A DNA stretch of 64,000 nt from Microbacterium allomyrinae (GTDB lineage Bacteria; Actinomycetota; Actinomycetes; Actinomycetales; Microbacteriaceae). The stretch is taken from NCBI RefSeq assembly GCF_020682705.1, contig NZ_JAGTTN010000005.1, forward strand, positions 186,001 to 250,000, given 5' to 3'. The notes under the pieces are model-generated. The model searched no databases. It saw only the letters and a list, made by a program, of their open reading frames with translations, and had not been told where the DNA came from. Positions 60,206-64,000 of the stretch are shown in pieces; positions within the stretch are counted from its first letter, which is position 1, and each line of letters starts with the position of its first letter. Both the position numbers and the translations under genes were made by a program.

Positions 60206-61639
60206 ATGACCGTTTCGCAGGAGAAGACGAAGGTGCTGAAGCCGGGCGAATCGCCCAACGCATTCACGGGGATCGGCGATCAGAATCAGCTCAACCCTCT
60301 TTTCGCCCGTGCCGGCGAAGCCACCGACTTCCCGCTGAACGTCCTCCCGCCCGGAGAGTCGCTGCCCGAGACGGCCTATCAGGTCGTGCACGACGAGGCG
60401 ATGCTCGACGGGAACTCGCGGCTGAACCTCGCGACCTTCGTCGGCACCTGGATGGATCCGTTCGCCGACAAGCTGTACTCCGAAACGGCCGACAAGAACA
60501 TGGTCGACAAGGACGAGTACCCGCAGACGGCGGCCATCGAGACCCGCTGCTGGAAGATGATCGCGTCGCTGTGGAACTCGCCGGACGCCGAGGGGTCGAT
60601 CGGCACGTCGACGATCGGGTCGTCCGAAGCTTGCATGCTCGGCGGCCTGGCACTCAAGCGGCGATGGCAGCTGGCGCGTCGGGCGGCCGGCAAGTCGACC
60701 GAGAAGCCGAACCTGATCCTCTCCAGCGCCGTGCAGGTGTGCTGGGAGAAGTTCTGCAACTACTGGGACGTCGAAGCGCGCTACGTGCCGATCTCCGACG
60801 AGCACAAGGTGCTCGACGGGTTCGAACTCGAGAAGTACGTCGACGAGAACACCATCGGCGTCGTGGCGATCATGGGCGTCACCTACACCGGCATGTACGA
60901 GCCGGTCGCCGAGATCGCCAAGGCGCTCGACAAGATCCAGGCCGACACCGGGCTCGACATCCCGATCCACGTCGACGGCGCGTCCGGCGGCATGATCGCG
61001 CCCTTCCTGCAGCCGACGCTGGAATGGGACTTCCGTGTCGAGCGGGTAGCGTCGATCAGCACATCGGCCCACAAGTACGGACTCGTCTACCCCGGCCTCG
61101 GCTGGGTGGTGTGGCGCACCGTCGCCGATCTGCCCGCCGACCTCGTCTTCGACGTCACCTACCTCGGCGGCCACATGCCCTCCTTCGCCCTGAACTTCTC
61201 CCGCCCGGGTGCGCAAGTGCTGCTGCAGTACTACCTGTTCCTCCGCCTCGGCTTCGACGGCTACTACAAAGTGCAGAAGGCATCCCAGGACGTCGCCCTC
61301 TACCTCTCCGGCGAGATCGGCAAGATGGACGCCTTCGAACTCTGGAACGACGGCTCCGACATCCCTGTGTTCGCATGGCAGCTGACCAAGGGGCACACCG
61401 ACAAGTGGAACCTCTACCACCTGTCCGAGCGGCTCCGGCTGAAGGGCTGGCTGATCCCGGCCTACCCCATGCCGGACGACATCTCCGACCTCACCGTCCA
61501 ACGCATCGTGGTCCGCAACGGACTCAGCCGCAACCTCGCCGAATCACTCATCTCGGACATCAAAGAGGCCGTCGACTACCTCGACCTCCTCGAATCACCC
61601 ATGCCGACGGAAGGCCTCAAATCCTCCTTCACCCATTAG
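60206..61639 (+). CDS. gadB: Glutamate decarboxylase
   Basis: A 477-residue PLP decarboxylase converting glutamate to GABA, consuming a cytoplasmic proton. Motifs: PETAYQVVHDEAMLDGNSRLNLATF, IGTSTIGSSEACMLGGLALKRRW, IPIHVDGASGGMIAPF and the PLP lysine in SISTSAHKYGLVYPGLGW (about residue 290). Length and motifs match the GadA/GadB group. No GadC antiporter gene is nearby. GTAGGAG precedes the ATG; a longer frame from 60095 overlaps the leader. Confidence 0.95.
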   Translation: MTVSQEKTKVLKPGESPNAFTGIGDQNQLNPLFARAGEATDFPLNVLPPGESLPETAYQVVHDEAMLDGNSRLNLATFVGTWMDPFADKLYSETADKNMVDKDEYPQTAAIETRCWKMIASLWNSPDAEGSIGTSTIGSSEACMLGGLALKRRWQLARRAAGKSTEKPNLILSSAVQVCWEKFCNYWDVEARYVPISDEHKVLDGFELEKYVDENTIGVVAIMGVTYTGMYEPVAEIAKALDKIQADTGLDIPIHVDGASGGMIAPFLQPTLEWDFRVERVASISTSAHKYGLVYPGLGWVVWRTVADLPADLVFDVTYLGGHMPSFALNFSRPGAQVLLQYYLFLRLGFDGYYKVQKASQDVALYLSGEIGKMDAFELWNDGSDIPVFAWQLTKGHTDKWNLYHLSERLRLKGWLIPAYPMPDDISDLTVQRIVVRNGLSRNLAESLISDIKEAVDYLDLLESPMPTEGLKSSFTH

Positions 61640-61691
61640 GGGAGTTCGTGGCCAGCGCGACCGGTTCGCCGGATGGAGGCAGCATCACGCC

Positions 61692-63020
61692 ATGAGCCAG
61701 CTCCCGGGGTACCAGAAGGTGCGTTTCGTCGGCTATGCCATTCCGACGACGCCCGCCGAGATGATCGCGGTCGGTGATCCGAACGGCACCGGCTCGGTGG
61801 CGGGCACCTACCGGGCGAATCCCGACACATCCACCGATATCGACGCCCGCGTGCGCCAGCTCAAGAATGCCGTGGATTCCGCGGTCCGGGCGCTCCCGGC
61901 CGAGGCCGATCCGACGGTGCTCACCGTCTTCGTCGCGCCGGAGTTCTATTGGCACGGCACGTTGGGCCCGTACGTGTTCAGTCGTGAAGAAGAGGACCCG
62001 GCCGTTACGATCCTCACCGCGCTTCAGGCAGCGTTCCCGGTGCGGGACTACCCGCACTTCCTGTTCGTGTTCGGATCCGTCATCACCACCCGGGTCGACG
62101 ACATCGAGGCCGTTTTCGCTGCGTCGTCGACGAGGGCACGCAACGATGTCGTGACGGCGCTCGGGCAGAGCTGGCGCGCGACGTCAGGACCGCTCAGCCT
62201 GGTGATCCTCGACATGATCGTCGACTTCGTCAAGAACTGCCACGCCTATCCGAACGTGGAGGTGCGCAACCGCGCACTGATCCTCAGCGGTGGCGAGCTG
62301 AACGGTGTTCTCGACGGGTTCGACACGACAGTCCTCACAACGGAGAAGTACTACGACTCGAACGAGGACTTCCTCCTGTGGGATGTGACGAATGCGCCCG
62401 TCATCACCGAGCAGATGACCGCATACCCCGTTCTCGACCTCTCAGGAGGCGACTTCAAGACGGAAGCGCACGACTCGAAGGCGATATTCCGGGTCGGAGT
62501 CGCCGCTCCAGCGAACGTTGCGGTGGAGATCTGTCTCGATCACACGGATCGTCGGCTGCGCAAGAGCATCGATCTCAATCCTTGGCCAGAGCGGGCCGAC
62601 GGCATCGACCTGCACATCGTCCCGTCGTGCGGGATGCAGTTGCACCCGCCATCCGTTGCGGCACGGGCAGGAGGGTGGGCGTTCAACTGCGACGGACAGT
62701 ACGCGCTGGGCGCGGCGCCCGGTGCCGGCACCCCGCAGAGCGGCGAGATCGCCGGTGTGATCTGCGCGTACGCCGACTACGTGAGCCCCGCGGACACCGT
62801 CTACGCCGCGCACTCGCAACTCGCCCGCGTGAGCACAGCGGCCAGAATGAGCGACGAGAAGGCGCCAGGCGCGTTGAACGCCATGTTCGACGCGGTTCCC
62901 GAGGTCGATGTGAGCGTCGTGCCCGTCCTCGGCATCCCGGACCTTGACGGGTACTTCGCCGGCGGAGCCGGCGCCTTGCACATCTACGGGGCGGTGAACC
63001 CCTTACCGCTGCGTGGCTGA
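61692..63020 (+). CDS. Unusual nitrilase-superfamily-like protein next to gadB
   Basis: A 442-residue protein with no obvious named family. Motifs resemble carbon-nitrogen hydrolases: FVAPEFYW (Glu about 84), TTEKYYDSNEDF (Lys about 219) and VAVEICLDHTDRR (Cys about 281), i.e. the Glu-Lys-Cys triad in the right order, with NRALIL before the Lys and IVPSCGMQLHPP after the Cys. Spacing between the triad residues is larger than in ordinary nitrilases, suggesting insertions. It starts 52 nt after gadB on the same strand, with GGAGG 12 nt before the ATG. Function unknown; amide or nitrile hydrolysis is possible. Confidence 0.6.
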   Translation: MSQLPGYQKVRFVGYAIPTTPAEMIAVGDPNGTGSVAGTYRANPDTSTDIDARVRQLKNAVDSAVRALPAEADPTVLTVFVAPEFYWHGTLGPYVFSREEEDPAVTILTALQAAFPVRDYPHFLFVFGSVITTRVDDIEAVFAASSTRARNDVVTALGQSWRATSGPLSLVILDMIVDFVKNCHAYPNVEVRNRALILSGGELNGVLDGFDTTVLTTEKYYDSNEDFLLWDVTNAPVITEQMTAYPVLDLSGGDFKTEAHDSKAIFRVGVAAPANVAVEICLDHTDRRLRKSIDLNPWPERADGIDLHIVPSCGMQLHPPSVAARAGGWAFNCDGQYALGAAPGAGTPQSGEIAGVICAYADYVSPADTVYAAHSQLARVSTAARMSDEKAPGALNAMFDAVPEVDVSVVPVLGIPDLDGYFAGGAGALHIYGAVNPLPLRG

Positions 63021-63048
63021 CACGTGTTGTCGCGGTGTCGTCACGAGA

Positions 63049-63083
63049 AAGGGATCGCGGGTCCTGAAGACCCGCGATCCCTT
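63049..63083. terminator. Bidirectional terminator between the nitrilase-like gene and tRNA-Arg
   Basis: AAGGGATCGCGGGTC / GACCCGCGATCCCTT, 15-bp perfect arms, 5-nt loop. It serves the + strand gene and, in reverse, the tRNA (followed there by TTTCTC). Confidence 0.8.
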
Positions 63084-63091
63084 GTCCCGAT

Positions 63092-63167
63092 TGGTGCCCC
63101 CGACTGGAATCGAACCAGCGACCTTTGGTACCGGAAACCAACGCTCTATCCCCTGAGCTACGGAGGC
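63092..63167 (-). tRNA. tRNA-Arg (anticodon CCG)
   Basis: The minus strand folds into a 76-nt cloverleaf with encoded CCA. Acceptor arm GCCTCCG pairs with CGGGGGC (one G-U pair allowed). The anticodon stem TTGGT / ACCAA encloses TTCCGGT, giving anticodon CCG at 63134-63132, reading CGG arginine codons. The T-arm contains GGTTCGATTCC. It follows the SGNH gene by 43 nt. Confidence 0.95.
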
Positions 63168-63177
63168 GTGCCGATCG

Positions 63178-63183
63178 AGATTA
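63178..63183 (-). promoter_or_regulatory. -10 element of tRNA-Arg
   Basis: The minus strand has TAATCT, 10 nt before the tRNA 5' end. Confidence 0.45.
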
Positions 63184-63210
63184 CCACCCGGACCGGGGTG
63201 GCCCGTCACC

Positions 63211-63999
63211 TCACGGTGCGATGACCTCGTCCTCGAGCGGCGCGTCGGCGACGACCTCCGGCTGCTCGCTCAGGCGTCGTACCGCCTCGGCGACGCGGGA
63301 GGCGAGGTAGGCATGGCCCGCCGTGGACGGGTGGTCGCGCCCTGTCGCGCTGGTGTCGATCACGTCCAGGTAGTTCGCCACGGTGATCCATTCCTCGCCG
63401 ATGGGCGAGACGTACCACCAGCCGCGGGCCGCGGCGAGGTCCCGCAGATCCGCATCGATGGCGCGGGTCGCGCTCTCGACGGGGAGCACCTGCGGGGCAG
63501 GCCCCAGGATCACGATGACGGCGTCGGGATACCGCGCGGCCAGCGCATCCCACGCGGCGGCGACAGCGTCCTGATACCCGTCCGGGTAGAGGAGGCGGTC
63601 GTTGATCGACCCCTCGAGGAGGATCACGTCGGGTTCGAGGGCCGGATCCAGCGCCTCGATGCGCTCCCCGTACGACGGGCCGTCGATGCCGGGCTTGAGG
63701 TAGCCGCTGCCGCGGACGCCGTCGACGATGGTCTCGACACCGAGTTCGTCGGCGAGGCGATAGGCGAAGCCGAGCGTGGGAGCGATCGCCGCAGAGCCGT
63801 ACACCCATGAGTCGCCGAAGACGAGCACGCGGGCGTCGTCGGGAAGCACGAGCGCCGCGGGAGCGGCGCCCACGACGACAGCATCGCCCTCGGCGGCGAT
63901 CGCGACCGGCGCCGTTGCCTCCGATGCCGTGCCCCAGGGGCGCAGCAGCGCGACTGCGCACACGGCGCACACCGCGACGACGGCGAGTGCGGCGCACAA
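63211..63999 (-). CDS. SGNH/GDSL hydrolase, truncated by the window edge
   Basis: At least 262 residues of a secreted or membrane-anchored lipase/esterase-like protein. Block I VLVFGDSWVYGSAA carries the nucleophile serine (about residue 64), followed by RGSGYLKPGIDGPSYGE, LLEGSINDRLL and the C-terminal catalytic DHPSTAGHAYLASR. An N-terminal hydrophobic stretch (ALAVVAVCAVCAVALL) is consistent with a signal anchor. The start may lie beyond the window, so the first residues are uncertain. The tRNA-Arg gene follows its stop. Confidence 0.85.
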   Translation of the reverse strand: MCAALAVVAVCAVCAVALLRPWGTASEATAPVAIAAEGDAVVVGAAPAALVLPDDARVLVFGDSWVYGSAAIAPTLGFAYRLADELGVETIVDGVRGSGYLKPGIDGPSYGERIEALDPALEPDVILLEGSINDRLLYPDGYQDAVAAAWDALAARYPDAVIVILGPAPQVLPVESATRAIDADLRDLAAARGWWYVSPIGEEWITVANYLDVIDTSATGRDHPSTAGHAYLASRVAEAVRRLSEQPEVVADAPLEDEVIAP

Positions 64000-64000
64000 G

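Overview
The window is GC-rich chromosomal DNA from an actinobacterium, most likely a Microbacterium-like member of the Microbacteriaceae. The evidence is gene content: a fused 2-oxoglutarate decarboxylase/dehydrogenase/succinyltransferase (Kgd), a GuaB1-type IMPDH paralogue, a SigR/RsrA-type redox sigma/anti-sigma pair, an actinobacterial EPSP synthase and a guanidine-III riboswitch. Genes are tightly packed, 4-bp ATGA/GTGA overlaps are common, and about twenty genes start 6-9 nt after a TANNNT-like -10 hexamer, i.e. leaderless transcription. I see no phage, IS element, integrase or CRISPR array. No gene-free stretch exceeds about 245 bp.

Layout. 1-3.6 kb: aroA-rsgA and the start of a possible peroxiredoxin gene on the minus strand, then the SigR-like sigma factor and its zinc anti-sigma factor. 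3.6-9.2 kb: diacylglycerol kinase, an alkyl-DHAP-synthase-like flavoenzyme and a divergent glycerol-3-phosphate dehydrogenase (a probable ether-lipid or DHAP module), then an APC permease. 9.3-14.7 kb: kgd and divergent guaB1. 14.8-17.2 kb: two tandem CNNM/CorC membrane proteins behind a proline-rich leader ORF. 17.4-23.1 kb: an Old Yellow Enzyme, NAD(P)H-hydrate dehydratase, a GT87-like membrane protein, a thiamine-binding protein, an MFS transporter and a NUDIX hydrolase. 23.1-29.1 kb: metX and metY, separated by a DUF2332 gene and an alkylsulfatase. 29.2-33.6 kb: an SDR, an MFS transporter, a phosphoribosyltransferase, ung and a PAT-like acetyltransferase. 33.6-35.1 kb: a protealysin-like M4 protease with its emfourin-type inhibitor. 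35.1-40.3 kb: a five-gene oligopeptide ABC operon. 40.4-45.3 kb: small enzymes, including a frameshifted phosphatase and a gene behind a DtxR-like iron box. 45.4-49.3 kb: PspA and a TPM membrane protein, DUF3097. 49.3-54.5 kb: trmB, MFS, a CPBP protease homologue, guanidinium exporter Gdx with its riboswitch, and a secreted M28 peptidase. 54.7-58.3 kb: a SulP transporter with a second alkylsulfatase. 58.5-64 kb: a FAD-Rieske oxidoreductase, glutamate decarboxylase, an unusual nitrilase-fold protein, tRNA-Arg(CCG) and a partial SGNH hydrolase.

How genes work together: sulfur acquisition is a recurring theme (two alkylsulfatases, SulP, MetX, MetY). Stress and ion homeostasis are the other theme (SigR/RsrA, PspA/TPM, CorC pair, Gdx). 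Most of the genome here is housekeeping; the interesting parts are regulatory leaders (guanidine-III riboswitch, Pro-rich leader ORF, dyads upstream of metY and gadB) and gene pairings.
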